Below, piece by piece: positions 19,267 to 29,070 of a stretch of 64,000 bases of DNA. The position numbers and the translations under genes are program-made. Within the stretch, counting starts at the first letter, position 1, and each line of letters begins with the position of its first letter. Under the pieces are notes generated by a model that did no database searches, was not told the DNA's origin, and worked only from the letters and a program-made list of their open reading frames with translations. The stretch is taken from positions 558,001 to 622,000 of the forward strand of contig NZ_AP025737.1 in assembly GCF_023734115.1 (NCBI RefSeq), read 5' to 3'. This DNA comes from Herbiconiux sp. L3-i23 (GTDB taxonomy: Bacteria; Actinomycetota; Actinomycetes; Actinomycetales; Microbacteriaceae).

Positions 19267-21402
19267 GTGGCCATTGAGACGCGCAACGTCTACATCACGT
19301 CCGTCGAGGGTGACACCGGCAAGTCCACCGTCGCTCTCGGGGTGCTCGACACCCTGACCCACGAGATCGACCGCGTCGGCGTCTTCAGACCGGTCGCCCG
19401 GTCGACCAGCGAGCGCGACTACGTGCTCGAGATGCTGCTCGATCACGACGGCGTCGAGCTCAGCTACGAGGACTGCATCGGCGTCGGCTACGACGAGGTG
19501 CACGCCGACCCCGACGCGGCGCTCTCCCGCATCGTCGAGCGCTACAAGGCGGTCGAGGCGCGCTGCAGCGCGGTCGTCATCCTCGGCTCCGACTACACCG
19601 ACGTCGGCACCCCGACCGAGCTGTCGTTCAACGCCCGCGTCGCCGCGAACCTCGGCGCCCCCGTCGTGCTCGTGCTCGGCGGCCGCGCCTCCGGGCAGGG
19701 CGGCGAGCTCGGATCGCCGCGCTCTCGCACCGCCGACGAGCTCGCCCAGGTCGCCGAGGTCGCCGTCGGCGAGCTGCACGACGAGCACGCGTCCTTGCTC
19801 GCCGTCGTCGCCAACCGCGTCGAACCGGCCATCGTGCAGGCGGTGCGCTTCACCGTCGGACTCGCGCTGCACGACGAGAACGTGCCCGTCTGGGCGATCC
19901 CCGAAGACCCGATGCTCGTCGCCCCCACGATGCAGAACCTCATGGACGCGACAGGCGGCACGCTCATCAAGGGCGACGCGGCGATGCTGCAGCGCTCGGT
20001 GTTCGGTGTCGTCATCGCCGCGATGTCGATGGTCAACGTGCTGCCCCGCCTCACCGAGGGATCCGTCGTCGTGGTCCCCGGCGACCGTGTCGAGGTGCTC
20101 GTCGCCGCTCTCCTCGCCCAGGCGTCGGGCACGTTCCCCTCGCTCGCGGGCATCCTGTTGAACGGCGGATTCGAGCCGCCCGCCTCCATCGAACGCCTCA
20201 TCGAGGGCGTCGAGGTGAACCTCCCGATCGTCGCCACGAACCTCGACACCTACGAGACGACGCTGCGCGTCACGCAGTCGCGGGGCCGGCTCGCCGCCGA
20301 GTCGCCGGCGAAGTTCGAGCAGGCGCTCGCCCTGTTCGAGCGGTCGGTCGACCGCAAGGCGCTCGTCGACCTCCTCGAGGTGCCGCACGCCACCATCACG
20401 ACGCCGCTGATGTTCGAGCACAAGCTGCTCGAGGAGGCGCGCGCCGCCGGATCGCGCATCGTGCTGCCCGAGGGCGACGACGACCGCATCCTGCTCGCCG
20501 CCGACCGTCTGCTGCGCCGCGACGTCGCGAAGCTCACGATCCTCGGCGACGAGGCCGAGATCCGCGCCCGGGCGCTCTCGCTCGGCGCCGATCTCACCGA
20601 CGCGACGATCATCAGCCCGTTCGACCCGGAGCTGCGCGAGCGCTTCGCCGAGGAGTACACACGGCTTCGCGGTCACAAGGGCGTCACCATCGACATCGCC
20701 CGCAACGTCGTCACCGACGTGTCCTACTTCGGCACCCTCATGGTGCACCTCGGCCTCGCCGACGGCATGGTCTCGGGCGCCGCGCACACGACGGCGCACA
20801 CGATCCGCCCGTCATTCGAGATCATCCGCACCAAGCCGGGCGTCTCGGTGGTCTCGAGCGTGTTCCTGATGGCCCTCGCCGACCGGGTCCTCGTCTACGG
20901 CGACTGCGCCGTCATCCCCGACCCCACCAGCGAGCAGCTCGCCGACATCGCGATCTCATCGGCCACTACGGCGGCCGCGTTCGGCATCGACCCGCGCGTC
21001 GCGATGCTCTCGTACTCGACCGGGCAATCGGGCGAGGGCGCCGACGTCGAGAAGGTGCGCGCCGCGACCGCGCTGGTGCGCGAACGCCGCCCCGACCTGC
21101 TCGTCGAAGGGCCGATCCAATACGATGCGGCCGCCGACGCGGCCGTCGCCGCCGCGAAGCTGCCCGAATCGGAGGTCGCCGGCCGCGCCACCGTGTTCGT
21201 CTTCCCCGACCTCAACACGGGCAACAACACTTACAAGGCGGTGCAGCGCAGCGCCGGGGCCGTCGCCATCGGCCCGGTGCTGCAAGGCCTCAACAAGCCG
21301 GTCAACGACCTCTCGCGCGGCGCCCTCGTGCAGGACATCGTCAACACGGTGGCGATCACGGCCATCCAGGCCGGCCAGCAGGAAGGGCGGAGCACCGAGT
21401 GA
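19267..21402 (+). CDS. pta: Phosphate acetyltransferase (long, DRTGG-domain form)
   Basis: It interconverts acetyl phosphate and acetyl-CoA. The protein is 711 aa with the three-part layout of long Pta enzymes: an N-terminal P-loop/CobQ-like domain (SVEGDTGKSTVALGVLDTL), a central DRTGG domain, and a C-terminal PTA_PTB catalytic domain (RIVLPEGDDDRILLAA; HLGLADGMVSGAAHTTAHT; FPDLNTGNNTYKAVQRSAGA). GTG 19267 is preceded by TAGGAT at 6 nt. Its stop overlaps ackA (GTGA). With xfp upstream it channels acetyl phosphate toward acetyl-CoA. Confidence 0.95.
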   Translation: MAIETRNVYITSVEGDTGKSTVALGVLDTLTHEIDRVGVFRPVARSTSERDYVLEMLLDHDGVELSYEDCIGVGYDEVHADPDAALSRIVERYKAVEARCSAVVILGSDYTDVGTPTELSFNARVAANLGAPVVLVLGGRASGQGGELGSPRSRTADELAQVAEVAVGELHDEHASLLAVVANRVEPAIVQAVRFTVGLALHDENVPVWAIPEDPMLVAPTMQNLMDATGGTLIKGDAAMLQRSVFGVVIAAMSMVNVLPRLTEGSVVVVPGDRVEVLVAALLAQASGTFPSLAGILLNGGFEPPASIERLIEGVEVNLPIVATNLDTYETTLRVTQSRGRLAAESPAKFEQALALFERSVDRKALVDLLEVPHATITTPLMFEHKLLEEARAAGSRIVLPEGDDDRILLAADRLLRRDVAKLTILGDEAEIRARALSLGADLTDATIISPFDPELRERFAEEYTRLRGHKGVTIDIARNVVTDVSYFGTLMVHLGLADGMVSGAAHTTAHTIRPSFEIIRTKPGVSVVSSVFLMALADRVLVYGDCAVIPDPTSEQLADIAISSATTAAAFGIDPRVAMLSYSTGQSGEGADVEKVRAATALVRERRPDLLVEGPIQYDAAADAAVAAAKLPESEVAGRATVFVFPDLNTGNNTYKAVQRSAGAVAIGPVLQGLNKPVNDLSRGALVQDIVNTVAITAIQAGQQEGRSTE

Positions 21403-22589
21403 GCGGCGTCCTCGTCATCAACAGCGGCTCGTCGTCGCTGAAGTACCAGTTCATCGACACCGCCACCGAAGAGGTGCTCGCCAAGGGCCTCATCGAGCGG
21501 ATCGGCCAGTCCGAAGGAGTCGTCACCCACGAGGTCGGCGACGACGAATGGGCCATCGAGGAGCCGCTGCCCGATCATGACGCCGCCTTCGCGGCCATGA
21601 TCCGCGCGTTCGACGAGCACGGGCCCTCGCTCGGCGGCGACGCCGTCGGCGCCATCGGTCACCGCGTGGTGCACGGCGGGGCCCGCTTCTTCGCGCCCAC
21701 GATCGTGACGCCGCAGGTGGAGCGCGACATCGACGAGCTGGCCGAGTACGCGCCGCTGCACAACCCGGCGAACCTCGCCGGCATCAGAGCGGCGGGCAAG
21801 GCGTTCCCAGGCGTCGAACAGGTGACGGTCTTCGACACCGCCTTCCACCAGACCATGCCGCCCGAGGCCTACACCTACGCCATCGACGACTCCATCGCCC
21901 GCCGCTACCGCATCCGCCGTTACGGATTCCACGGCACCTCGCACAAGTACGTCTCCGAACGCGCGGCGGCGTTCCTCGGCCTGCCGCTCGAGCAGTCGAG
22001 GCTCATCGTCCTGCACCTCGGCAACGGCGCGTCGGCGTGCGCCGTCGAGAACGGCCGCTCGGTCGACACCTCGATGGGGTTCACGCCGTTGCAGGGGCTC
22101 GTCATGGGCACACGGTCGGGCGACCTCGACCCCGCGATCGTGTTCCAGCTCGCGCGCTTCGGGGGTCTCGGCCTCGATGAGCTCGATGAGCTGCTCAACA
22201 AGAAGAGCGGGATGCTCGGGCTCACGGGCACCGCCGACATGCGCGACGTCACCGACGCGATCGCGAAGGGCGACCCGTCGGCGAAGCGTGCGCTCGACGT
22301 CTACACCCACCGCATCAAGCAGTACGTCGGCTCCTACCTGGCCGTGCTGGGCGGCGCCGATGCCATCGTCTTCACGGCGGGGGTCGGCGAGAACGCGGCC
22401 CTCGTGCGGGCGGGAGCGCTCGCCGGCCTCGAAGGCCTCGGCATCCAGCTCGACGCCGACGAGAACGCCCGGCGCGTGAAGGGCGAACGCCGGATCTCGG
22501 CGGAGGGGTCCCGGATCCCGGTGCTCGTCATCCCGACGAACGAGGAGCTCGAGATCGCCCGGCAGACGGTCGCCGTCGTCGCTGCGTGA
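21399..22589 (+). CDS. ackA: Acetate kinase
   Basis: ASKHA-fold kinase forming ATP and acetate from acetyl phosphate (reversible). The protein is 396 aa. It carries the N-terminal signature VINSGSSSLKYQFID and the second signature RRYGFHGTSHKYVSERAA, plus HLGNGASACAVENG and the C-terminal FTAGVGENAALVR. The GTG start overlaps the pta stop by four bases. Together with phosphoketolase it yields one ATP per acetyl phosphate. Confidence 0.96.
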   Translation: MSGVLVINSGSSSLKYQFIDTATEEVLAKGLIERIGQSEGVVTHEVGDDEWAIEEPLPDHDAAFAAMIRAFDEHGPSLGGDAVGAIGHRVVHGGARFFAPTIVTPQVERDIDELAEYAPLHNPANLAGIRAAGKAFPGVEQVTVFDTAFHQTMPPEAYTYAIDDSIARRYRIRRYGFHGTSHKYVSERAAAFLGLPLEQSRLIVLHLGNGASACAVENGRSVDTSMGFTPLQGLVMGTRSGDLDPAIVFQLARFGGLGLDELDELLNKKSGMLGLTGTADMRDVTDAIAKGDPSAKRALDVYTHRIKQYVGSYLAVLGGADAIVFTAGVGENAALVRAGALAGLEGLGIQLDADENARRVKGERRISAEGSRIPVLVIPTNEELEIARQTVAVVAA

Positions 22590-22671
22590 CGTCGCGAGTC
22601 GCGGCGACGGGCGGCCGGGAGCCCTGCCGCTAACATTGTCAGCGTTTGTGCCGAGCCCCGAAGGAACGCCT

Positions 22672-24267
22672 GTGCCGAAACCCATCGTGCTGATCGCCGA
22701 AGAACTCTCGCCCGCCACCGTCGAGGCCCTCGGCCCCGACTTCGACATCCGGAACGTCGACGGGACCGACCGGGCGGCGCTCCTCGAGGCGCTCGCTGAC
22801 GCGAGTGCGGTGCTGGTGCGATCGGCGACGCAGATCGATGCCGAGGCGCTCGCCGCTGCGAAGCAGCTCAAGGTCGTCGCCCGCGCCGGTGTCGGACTCG
22901 ACAACGTCGACATCCCCGCCGCGACGAACGCCGGCGTGATGGTCGTCAACGCCCCCACCTCGAACGTGGTGTCCGCGGCCGAGCTCGCGATCACCCACCT
23001 GCTCTCGCTCGCCCGCTACGTCCCCGACGCCAACGCGTCGCTCAAGGCGGGGGAGTGGAAGCGGTCGAAGTTCACCGGCGTCGAGCTGTACGAGAAGACC
23101 GTCGGTATCGTCGGCCTCGGCCGCATCGGCACCCTCGTCGCCCAGCGTCTCGCCGGGTTCGACGTGAACCTCATCGGCTACGACCCCTACGTCACGCCGA
23201 GCCGTGCGCAGCAGCTCGGCATCGAGCTCGTCTCGCTCGAAGACCTCGTGCGCCGCAGCGACTTCATCACCATCCACATCCCGAAGACCCCCGAGACGAC
23301 CGGCCTGATCGGCGCCGCCGAGTTCGACAAGGCGAAGCCGAACCTGCGCATCGTGAACGCGAGCCGCGGCGGCATCATCGACGAGACCGCCCTGTACGAG
23401 GCGCTCAAGGCGAAGAAGATCGCGGGCGCCGGCATCGACGTCTTCGTCTCCGAGCCGCCGAAGGATTCGCCGCTGCTCGGGCTCGACAACATCGTCGTCA
23501 CCCCACACCTCGGCGCGTCGACCGACGAGGCCCAGGAGAAGGCGGGCATCTCGGTTGCGAAGTCGGTGCGTCTCGCGTTGTCGGGCGAGCTGGTCCCCGA
23601 TGCGGTGAACGTGGCGGGCGGCGCCATCGACCCGTACGTGCGCCCCGGTCTGCCGCTCGTCGAGAAGCTCGGCCAGGTCTTCGCGGGCCTCGCCGACGGC
23701 CCGCTCGCGAGCGTCGACGTCGAGGTCCGCGGCGACCTCGTCGAGTACGACGTCAGCGTGCTGAAGCTCGCCGCCCTGAAGGGCGTCCTGTCGAACGTCG
23801 TCAGCGAGAACGTGTCGTACGTGAACGCGCCGCTGATCGCGGAGCAGCGCGGCATCACCGTCCGGCTGCTCACCGACCCTGTCTCGGAGGAGTACCGCAA
23901 TGTGCTCACCGTGCGCGGCGCGCTCGCCGACGGCACGACCGCGTCGGTGTCGGGAACGCTGACGGGCACGAAGCAGATCGAGAAGATCGTCGAGATCAAC
24001 GGGTACGACGTCGAGCTGCCGTTCGCCGACCACTCGGTGGTGTTCACCTACGACGACCGTCCCGGTGTCGTCGCGATCTACGGTCAGAAGTTCGGCGACG
24101 CCGGCATCAACATCGCGGGCATGCAGATCGCACGCCGTGGCCGCGGCGGCAAGGCGCTCAGCGTCCTGACCATCGACAGCCCGGCCCCCGAGGAGCTGCT
24201 GGAGGAGATCCGGGTCGCGATCGACGCCGACACCTTCCGCGAGATCGACCTCGTCGACCTCGTCTGA
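22672..24267 (+). CDS. serA: D-3-phosphoglycerate dehydrogenase
   Basis: First enzyme of serine synthesis, oxidising 3-phosphoglycerate with NAD. The protein is 531 aa, the long actinobacterial form: catalytic/NAD domain (VGIVGLGRIGTLVAQRLAGF; VNASRGGIIDETALYEALKA; VTPHLGASTDEAQEKAG), an intervening allosteric substrate-binding domain and a C-terminal ACT domain (FTYDDRPGVVAIYGQKFGDA) for serine feedback. GTG 22672 follows GAAGGAA by about 5 nt and gives the family length. A GTG at 22648 is also in frame. TAACAT at 22631-22636 is a likely -10. A repeat cluster begins just downstream. Confidence 0.94.
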   Translation: MPKPIVLIAEELSPATVEALGPDFDIRNVDGTDRAALLEALADASAVLVRSATQIDAEALAAAKQLKVVARAGVGLDNVDIPAATNAGVMVVNAPTSNVVSAAELAITHLLSLARYVPDANASLKAGEWKRSKFTGVELYEKTVGIVGLGRIGTLVAQRLAGFDVNLIGYDPYVTPSRAQQLGIELVSLEDLVRRSDFITIHIPKTPETTGLIGAAEFDKAKPNLRIVNASRGGIIDETALYEALKAKKIAGAGIDVFVSEPPKDSPLLGLDNIVVTPHLGASTDEAQEKAGISVAKSVRLALSGELVPDAVNVAGGAIDPYVRPGLPLVEKLGQVFAGLADGPLASVDVEVRGDLVEYDVSVLKLAALKGVLSNVVSENVSYVNAPLIAEQRGITVRLLTDPVSEEYRNVLTVRGALADGTTASVSGTLTGTKQIEKIVEINGYDVELPFADHSVVFTYDDRPGVVAIYGQKFGDAGINIAGMQIARRGRGGKALSVLTIDSPAPEELLEEIRVAIDADTFREIDLVDLV

Positions 24268-24284
24268 GGTCCTCCCCGGGTAGT

Positions 24285-24925
24285 ATCCCGCTCGTTGAGC
24301 GAAGCGATACGGAGGGACTACTTCCCACCCGGTTGTCGAGTAGCGCGCCAGCGCGTATCGAGACGGCTCGAGTAGCGAGGAACGAGCGCATCGAGAGCGC
24401 CGCTTCGGACCTTGGCGCTGTGGTCTCGGTGCGCTTCGCCTACTCGACCCGTCTCGATGCGCTTCGCTTACTCGACGATCGGGTTCGGACCCGCTCGTTG
24501 AGCGAAGCGATACGGAGGGACGACTTCCCACCCGGTCGTCGAGTAGCGCGCCAGCGCGTATCGAGACGGCTCGAGTAAGCGAGGAACGAGCGCATCGAGA
24601 GCGCCGCTTCGACCTCAGCGCTGTGGTCTCGATGCGCTGCGCTTACTCGACCCTGGGCCCCTGGCGCACGCTTGCGCCAGGGACTCGGTGCGCTTCGCTT
24701 ACTCGACGACCGGTTAGTCCCGCCCGTTGAGCGAAGCGATACGAAGGGACGACTCTTCACCCGGTCGTCGAGTAGCGCGCCAGCGCGTATCGAGACGGCT
24801 CGAGTAAGCGAGGAACAAGCGCATCGAGAGCGCCGCTCCGGACCTCAGCGCAGTGGTCTCGATGCGCTTCGCTTACTCGACCCGTTTCGATACGCTCCTT
24901 CGTCGCTACTCAACGACCGGACGAG
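24285..24925. repeat. Cluster of three ~200-bp palindromic repeat units
   Basis: The 676-nt gap between serA and the DUF6458 gene is filled by three degenerate tandem units. Each opens with CGTTGAGCGAAGCGATACG (near 24293, 24494 and 24727). Each then contains GTCGAGTAGCGCGCCAGCG, ATCGAGACGGCTCGAGTA and a return arm rich in CGCTTCGCTTACTCGAC. The arms are mutually inverted, so the RNA or DNA can form long hairpins. I see no credible gene; open frames here are repeat-encoded and lack start signals. Related pieces occur at 29.0, 34.4, 36.6 and 39.9-40.3 kb. Confidence 0.85.
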
Positions 24926-24943
24926 CGCAGCGCCCCCTGAAGC

Positions 24944-25192
24944 TCAGAGGTTGTCGTCGCGGACGCTGCGCTGGGTGGTGGAGCCGCTCGCCGGATCGAC
25001 GGTGGTGCGCGAGGTCGACACCGACTGGCGCTTGCGCATGAGCAGCACGATGCCGAGGATCGTGATCAGCGCGCCGGCCGCGATCAGGATGTAGCCCACC
25101 GTGGTGAGGGCGATCCAGTCGGTGGTCACGTTGACCGCGAAGGCGAGGATGGCGCCGACGGCCATCAGGAAGATTCCGAAACCGAGACTCAT
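24944..25192 (-). CDS. DUF6458-like two-helix membrane protein
   Basis: An 82-aa protein starting MSLGFGIFLMAVGAILAFAV, with a second helix TVGYILIAAGALITILGIVL and a cytosolic tail (MRKRQSVSTSRTTVDPASGS...). This layout matches small actinobacterial DUF6458 proteins of unknown function. It is transcribed alone, convergent with serA across the repeat cluster. Confidence 0.8.
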   Translation of the reverse strand: MSLGFGIFLMAVGAILAFAVNVTTDWIALTTVGYILIAAGALITILGIVLLMRKRQSVSTSRTTVDPASGSTTQRSVRDDNL

Positions 25193-25276
25193 CGCTCGTG
25201 CTCGCTCTCTGTAGAGGTACAGGCGACGCTCAGCATAGGTTCACCGGGCGGCGCGTGGCTGAGAACCGGCCGTGCA

Positions 25277-26698
25277 TCACTCCCAGTCGTCGGGCCCGCC
25301 GGACCCCGCCGCATACTCCTGCATGGGCACCTCGTCGCGCCGCCACGCCTCGATCACGGGGTCGACGATGCGCCAGCATTCCTCGGCGATGTCGCCGCGC
25401 ACGGAGAGCAGCGGGTCGCCGTCGAGGATGCCCTCGAGCACCTGTCCGTAGGGGAGCAGGTCGCCCGGCTCCTTCTCGGCGGTCATCTCGGTGCGCTCGA
25501 GTTCGAACGGGTCGCCGCTTCCGTTCATCGTCAGCTCGAACCGGACCCGGTCGGACTTCAGGTCGAGCACGATCCGGTCGCCCGTCAGCGCCCCGGCGAG
25601 ACCCTCGATCGGGTCGGTGCAGGTCAGCACGATCGAGACCTCCTTGCGTGCAGTGCCGAGCGCTTTGCCGGAGCGCAGCAGGAAGGGAACCCCCGACCAA
25701 CGGGGTGTGCGCACCTCGAGTTCGACCTCGGCGAGCGTCTCGGTCATCCGCGCCGGGTCGACGCCGGGGGAATCGACGTAGGAGGGCAGATCGCGGTCGC
25801 CGATCCGTCCCGCCGTGTACCGCGCCCGACGGCTGGCGGCGACCGGGTCGTCGCCGATCACGCGGGTGTTGCGCAGGACCTGCGCGGCGTTCGAGCGCAG
25901 CTCGACCTCGTCGAGGCGGGGGAGCGGCTCCATCGTGAGCAGGGCGAGCACCTGCAGCAGGTGGCTCTGGATCATGTCCACCAGTGCGCCGGCGTTGTCG
26001 TAGTAGCCCGCGCGTCCCTCGAGGCCGAGGGCCTCGTCATAGACGATCTCGACGCGTTCGATGCGATCCTTGCTCCACACGTCCTTCAGCAGGGTGTTGC
26101 TGAAGCGCAGGCCGAGGATGTTGAGCACCGTCGACTTGCCGAGGAAGTGGTCGATGCGGAAGACCTGGCGTTCGGGCACGATCTGCGCGATCAACTGATC
26201 GAGCCCTTCGGCGCTGGCCTGGTCGACGCCGAACGGCTTCTCGAGCGCGAGGCGCAGGTCGGTGGGCAGCTCCATCCCGCGCAGCGCATCGCAGACCTTC
26301 GCCGTAACCGACGGCGGAAGCGCGAAGAACAGCACCGGGGTGCCCTGGCAGGCGGCGAGGATCTGCGCCAGCACCGCCTCGTCGGTCACGTCGCCGGTGA
26401 ACCACCGCGCGGTGTCGACGAAACGATCGGCCGCCTCGGCTCCACCCTCGACGTCGTCGAACGCGGTGCGGACGGTGGCGCCCCACTTCGCGTCGGACGA
26501 CTCCTCGAGGCTCGCGCCGATGATCTCGACCTCCCGCTCCGACCTCGTCAGCAGGCTGGCGAGCCCCGGCAGCAGCAGTCGGCGCGTGAGGTCGCCGCCG
26601 CCGCCGAGCACGATCAGGCTGACCTCTGCGCCGGCCCCTCGGCCTCGTGCGCCGGTCGTGAAGGCTTCTGCACTGGTCGCGCTGGGAGCACTGGTCAT
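25277..26698 (-). CDS. zwf: Glucose-6-phosphate dehydrogenase
   Basis: It oxidises glucose-6-phosphate with NAD(P) to 6-phosphogluconolactone, entering the oxidative pentose phosphate pathway. The protein is 473 aa. The nucleotide-binding start is LIVLGGGGDLTRRLLLPGLA (GxxxDL-type), and the active site is RIDHFLGKSTVLNILGLRFS. ALEKPFGVD precedes it. ATG 26698 is chosen because TATCCT lies 6 nt upstream on the minus strand (leaderless). No opcA or gnd neighbour is present; it diverges from leuB. Pentose phosphates from this route could feed the phosphoketolase. Confidence 0.93.
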   Translation of the reverse strand: MTSAPSATSAEAFTTGARGRGAGAEVSLIVLGGGGDLTRRLLLPGLASLLTRSEREVEIIGASLEESSDAKWGATVRTAFDDVEGGAEAADRFVDTARWFTGDVTDEAVLAQILAACQGTPVLFFALPPSVTAKVCDALRGMELPTDLRLALEKPFGVDQASAEGLDQLIAQIVPERQVFRIDHFLGKSTVLNILGLRFSNTLLKDVWSKDRIERVEIVYDEALGLEGRAGYYDNAGALVDMIQSHLLQVLALLTMEPLPRLDEVELRSNAAQVLRNTRVIGDDPVAASRRARYTAGRIGDRDLPSYVDSPGVDPARMTETLAEVELEVRTPRWSGVPFLLRSGKALGTARKEVSIVLTCTDPIEGLAGALTGDRIVLDLKSDRVRFELTMNGSGDPFELERTEMTAEKEPGDLLPYGQVLEGILDGDPLLSVRGDIAEECWRIVDPVIEAWRRDEVPMQEYAAGSGGPDDWE

Positions 26699-26704
26699 GC
26701 GGGG

Positions 26705-26808
26705 AGGATATGCCGCCGGCCCGACGAATCCCCTGGGCGCCGACGCATGCACGCGATTCCCGCCTGCAGGCAGGGGATAGCCTGAGAGCCTCCGCTCGAG
26801 GTAAGGAG
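26705..26808. promoter_or_regulatory. Divergent promoter region of zwf and leuB
   Basis: On the minus strand TATCCT (26710-26705) serves zwf. On the plus strand TAGCCT (26778-26783) plus AAGGAG (26803-26808) serves leuB at 26813. Motif-based inference. Confidence 0.5.
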
Positions 26809-26812
26809 CCGC

Positions 26813-27874
26813 ATGTCCCGCACCGTCACGATCGCCGCGATCCCCGGAGACGGCATCGGGCCCGAAGTCGTCGCCGAAGCGCTGAAGGTGCTGCACGCCG
26901 TCGCGCCCGACGGGGTCGACTTCGAGGTCACCGAGTTCGCGCTGGGGGCCACGCGCTACCTCGAGACCGGCGACGTGCTACCCGACGAGGAGCTCGCGGA
27001 GATCGCGGCGCGCGACGCGATCCTGCTCGGTGCGGTCGGGGGAGTGCCCGGCGACCCGCGGCTTGCGGGCGCCAACATCGAGCGAGGGCTGCTGCTGAAG
27101 CTGCGGTTCGCCCTCGACCACTACGTCAACCTGCGTCCGACGGTGCTGCACCCCGGCGTGGTCAGCCCGCTCGCGGATCCGGGGCACGTCGACTTCGTCG
27201 TCGTCCGTGAGGGCACCGAGGGGCCGTACGTCGGCAACGGCGGCAGCATCCGGGTCGGCACGCCGCACGAGATCGCGACCGAAGTGAGCCTCAACACCGC
27301 GTTCGGTGTCGAGAGGGTCGTGCGCTACGCCTTCACGGCCGCAGCGGCGCGCCGCGGCAAGCTCACCCTCGTGCACAAGACCAACGTGCTCACCCATGCG
27401 GGTGCGATCTGGAAGCGCCTCGTCGACCAGGTGGCGGCCGAGTATCCGTCGGTGACGGTCGACTACATCCACGTCGACGCCGCCACCATCTACCTGGTGA
27501 CCGATCCTGCTAGATTCGACGTGATCGTCACGGACAACCTCTTCGGCGACATCCTCACCGACCTGGCCGGCGCAATCAGCGGCGGAATCGGTCTCGCGGC
27601 CTCGGGCAACATCAACCCCGACGGCGCGTTCCCCTCGATGTTCGAGCCCGTGCACGGTTCAGCGCCGGACATCGCGGGACAGCAGAAGGCGGATCCGACC
27701 GCCGCGATCCTCTCCGTCGCCCTCCTGCTCGAGCACCTCGGTTTCGCCGAGGCGGCCGCTCGGGTGAGCGACGCGGTCGCGGCCGATCTCGCCTCTCGCG
27801 CACAGACCGGCGCTGCCCGCCGCACCTCGGAAACCGGCGACGCCATCGTCGCCCTCCTCACGTCCAAGGACTGA
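26813..27874 (+). CDS. leuB: 3-isopropylmalate dehydrogenase
   Basis: It oxidatively decarboxylates 3-isopropylmalate in leucine synthesis. The protein is 353 aa of the beta-decarboxylating dehydrogenase family: [49 protein letters not shown], and the metal/substrate signature [23 protein letters not shown] 26813 is preceded by AAGGAG. It is adjacent to ilvE with 2 nt between stop and start, so the two form an operon. Confidence 0.94.
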   Translation: MSRTVTIAAIPGDGIGPEVVAEALKVLHAVAPDGVDFEVTEFALGATRYLETGDVLPDEELAEIAARDAILLGAVGGVPGDPRLAGANIERGLLLKLRFALDHYVNLRPTVLHPGVVSPLADPGHVDFVVVREGTEGPYVGNGGSIRVGTPHEIATEVSLNTAFGVERVVRYAFTAAAARRGKLTLVHKTNVLTHAGAIWKRLVDQVAAEYPSVTVDYIHVDAATIYLVTDPARFDVIVTDNLFGDILTDLAGAISGGIGLAASGNINPDGAFPSMFEPVHGSAPDIAGQQKADPTAAILSVALLLEHLGFAEAAARVSDAVAADLASRAQTGAARRTSETGDAIVALLTSKD

Positions 27875-27876
27875 AC

Positions 27877-28980
27877 ATGACCGCAGCAACAACGTTCCCT
27901 CTCGCCTTCTCGGCCACGCCGTCGCAGTCGGCGCGAGCCGAGGCCGAGCGCGAGGCGATCCTCGCCGACCCCGGATTCGGCAAGCACTTCACCGACCACA
28001 TGGTGCAGGTCACCTGGACCCTCGACGAGGGCTGGCACGATGCCGAGGTCGTCCCCTATGGTCCGATCACCCTCGACCCCGCCGCCTCGGTGCTGCACTA
28101 CGGGCAGGAGATCTTCGAGGGACTGAAGGTCTACCGCCACGCGGACGGCTCCATCTGGAGCTTCCGGCCCGAGGCCAACGCCCTGCGCCTGCAGCGTTCG
28201 GCCGAGCGGATGGCACTGCCGTCGCTGCCGACCGAGGACTTTCTCGAGTCGCTGCGCCAGCTGCTCGCGTTCGACAAGGCGTGGGTGCCGTCGGCGCCCG
28301 AGACGAGCCTCTACATCCGCCCGTTCATGATCGCCAGCGAGAGCTTCCTCGGGGTGCGGGCCGCGCAGAAGGTCGACTACCGGGTCATCGCCTCGCCGGC
28401 CGGAGCGTACTTCCACGGCGGTGTCCGACCGGTGTCCATCTGGCTGTCGACGGACTACTCCCGCGCAGGCCGTGGCGGAACCGGGGCGGCGAAGACCGGC
28501 GGCAACTACGCGGCGTCTCTGCTGCCCCAGGCCGAGGCCTACCGCAACGGCTGCGACCAGGTGCTCTTCCTCGACTCGGTCGAGCAGAAGTACCTGGAAG
28601 AGCTCGGCGGCATGAACATCTTCCTCGTGCGGCACGACGGCACCCTCATCACGCCGGCACTCAGCGGCTCGATCCTCGAGGGCATCACCCGCGAGAGCAT
28701 CATCCGCCTGGCGAAGGACCGCGGGCACGCGGTCGAGGAACGCCCGGTGACCCTCGACGAGTGGCGCGAGGGCGTCGCCTCCGGCGAGATCAGCGAGAGC
28801 TTCGCCTGCGGGACCGCCGCGGTCATCACGCCGATCGGCGCGCTGAAGGGGCCCGACTTCGCCATCGGCGATGTCTCCGCCCCGGCCGGCGCGCTGACGA
28901 TGTCGCTGCGCGAGGAGCTGACCGACATCCAGTACGGCCGCAAGCCCGACCGCCACGGCTGGCTCACCCGCCTCGGCTGA
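27877..28980 (+). CDS. ilvE: Branched-chain amino acid aminotransferase
   Basis: PLP enzyme (fold type IV) exchanging amino groups between glutamate and branched-chain keto acids, the last step of the pathway encoded at 9-14 kb. The protein is 367 aa, the long group. Motifs: LHYGQEIFEGLKVYRHADGS, the PLP-Lys region AKTGGNYAASLLPQ, and EELGGMNIFLVR followed by LSGSILEGITRESII. ATG 27877 lies 2 nt after the leuB stop. A palindromic repeat follows. Confidence 0.94.
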   Translation: MTAATTFPLAFSATPSQSARAEAEREAILADPGFGKHFTDHMVQVTWTLDEGWHDAEVVPYGPITLDPAASVLHYGQEIFEGLKVYRHADGSIWSFRPEANALRLQRSAERMALPSLPTEDFLESLRQLLAFDKAWVPSAPETSLYIRPFMIASESFLGVRAAQKVDYRVIASPAGAYFHGGVRPVSIWLSTDYSRAGRGGTGAAKTGGNYAASLLPQAEAYRNGCDQVLFLDSVEQKYLEELGGMNIFLVRHDGTLITPALSGSILEGITRESIIRLAKDRGHAVEERPVTLDEWREGVASGEISESFACGTAAVITPIGALKGPDFAIGDVSAPAGALTMSLREELTDIQYGRKPDRHGWLTRLG

Positions 28981-29002
28981 TCCACCGCCTACTCCACCCG
29001 CC

Positions 29003-29070
29003 CCGCCCGCCCCGCGAAGCGATACGAAGGGCGCAGAGAGGCGCCTTCGTATCGCTTCGCTCAACGGGCG
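29003..29070. repeat. Dispersed palindromic repeat (hairpin) between ilvE and ROK gene
   Basis: GCGAAGCGATACGAAGG pairs with CCTTCGTATCGCTTCGC across a 13-nt loop, flanked by GC-rich CCCGCCC/GGGCGG. It belongs to the same family as the 24.3-24.9 kb cluster. It supplies the stop codon of the ROK gene on the minus strand and can act as a bidirectional terminator. Confidence 0.75.

Noticed and set aside
17062-20799. A 1,245-codon minus-strand open frame opposite xfp and pta
   Set aside because: It is a high-GC antisense shadow: low-complexity Arg/Glu/Val/Asp composition, no ribosome site, and it spans two well-supported genes and their intergenic hairpin.
24300-24760. Short open frames in the 24.3-24.9 kb repeats
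   Set aside because: They are translations of the palindromic repeats (RFAQRAG-type and similar strings) in several frames and lack start signals.
24285-24925. CRISPR array
   Set aside because: Repeat units are ~200 bp, degenerate and internally palindromic, with no short regular spacers and no cas genes.
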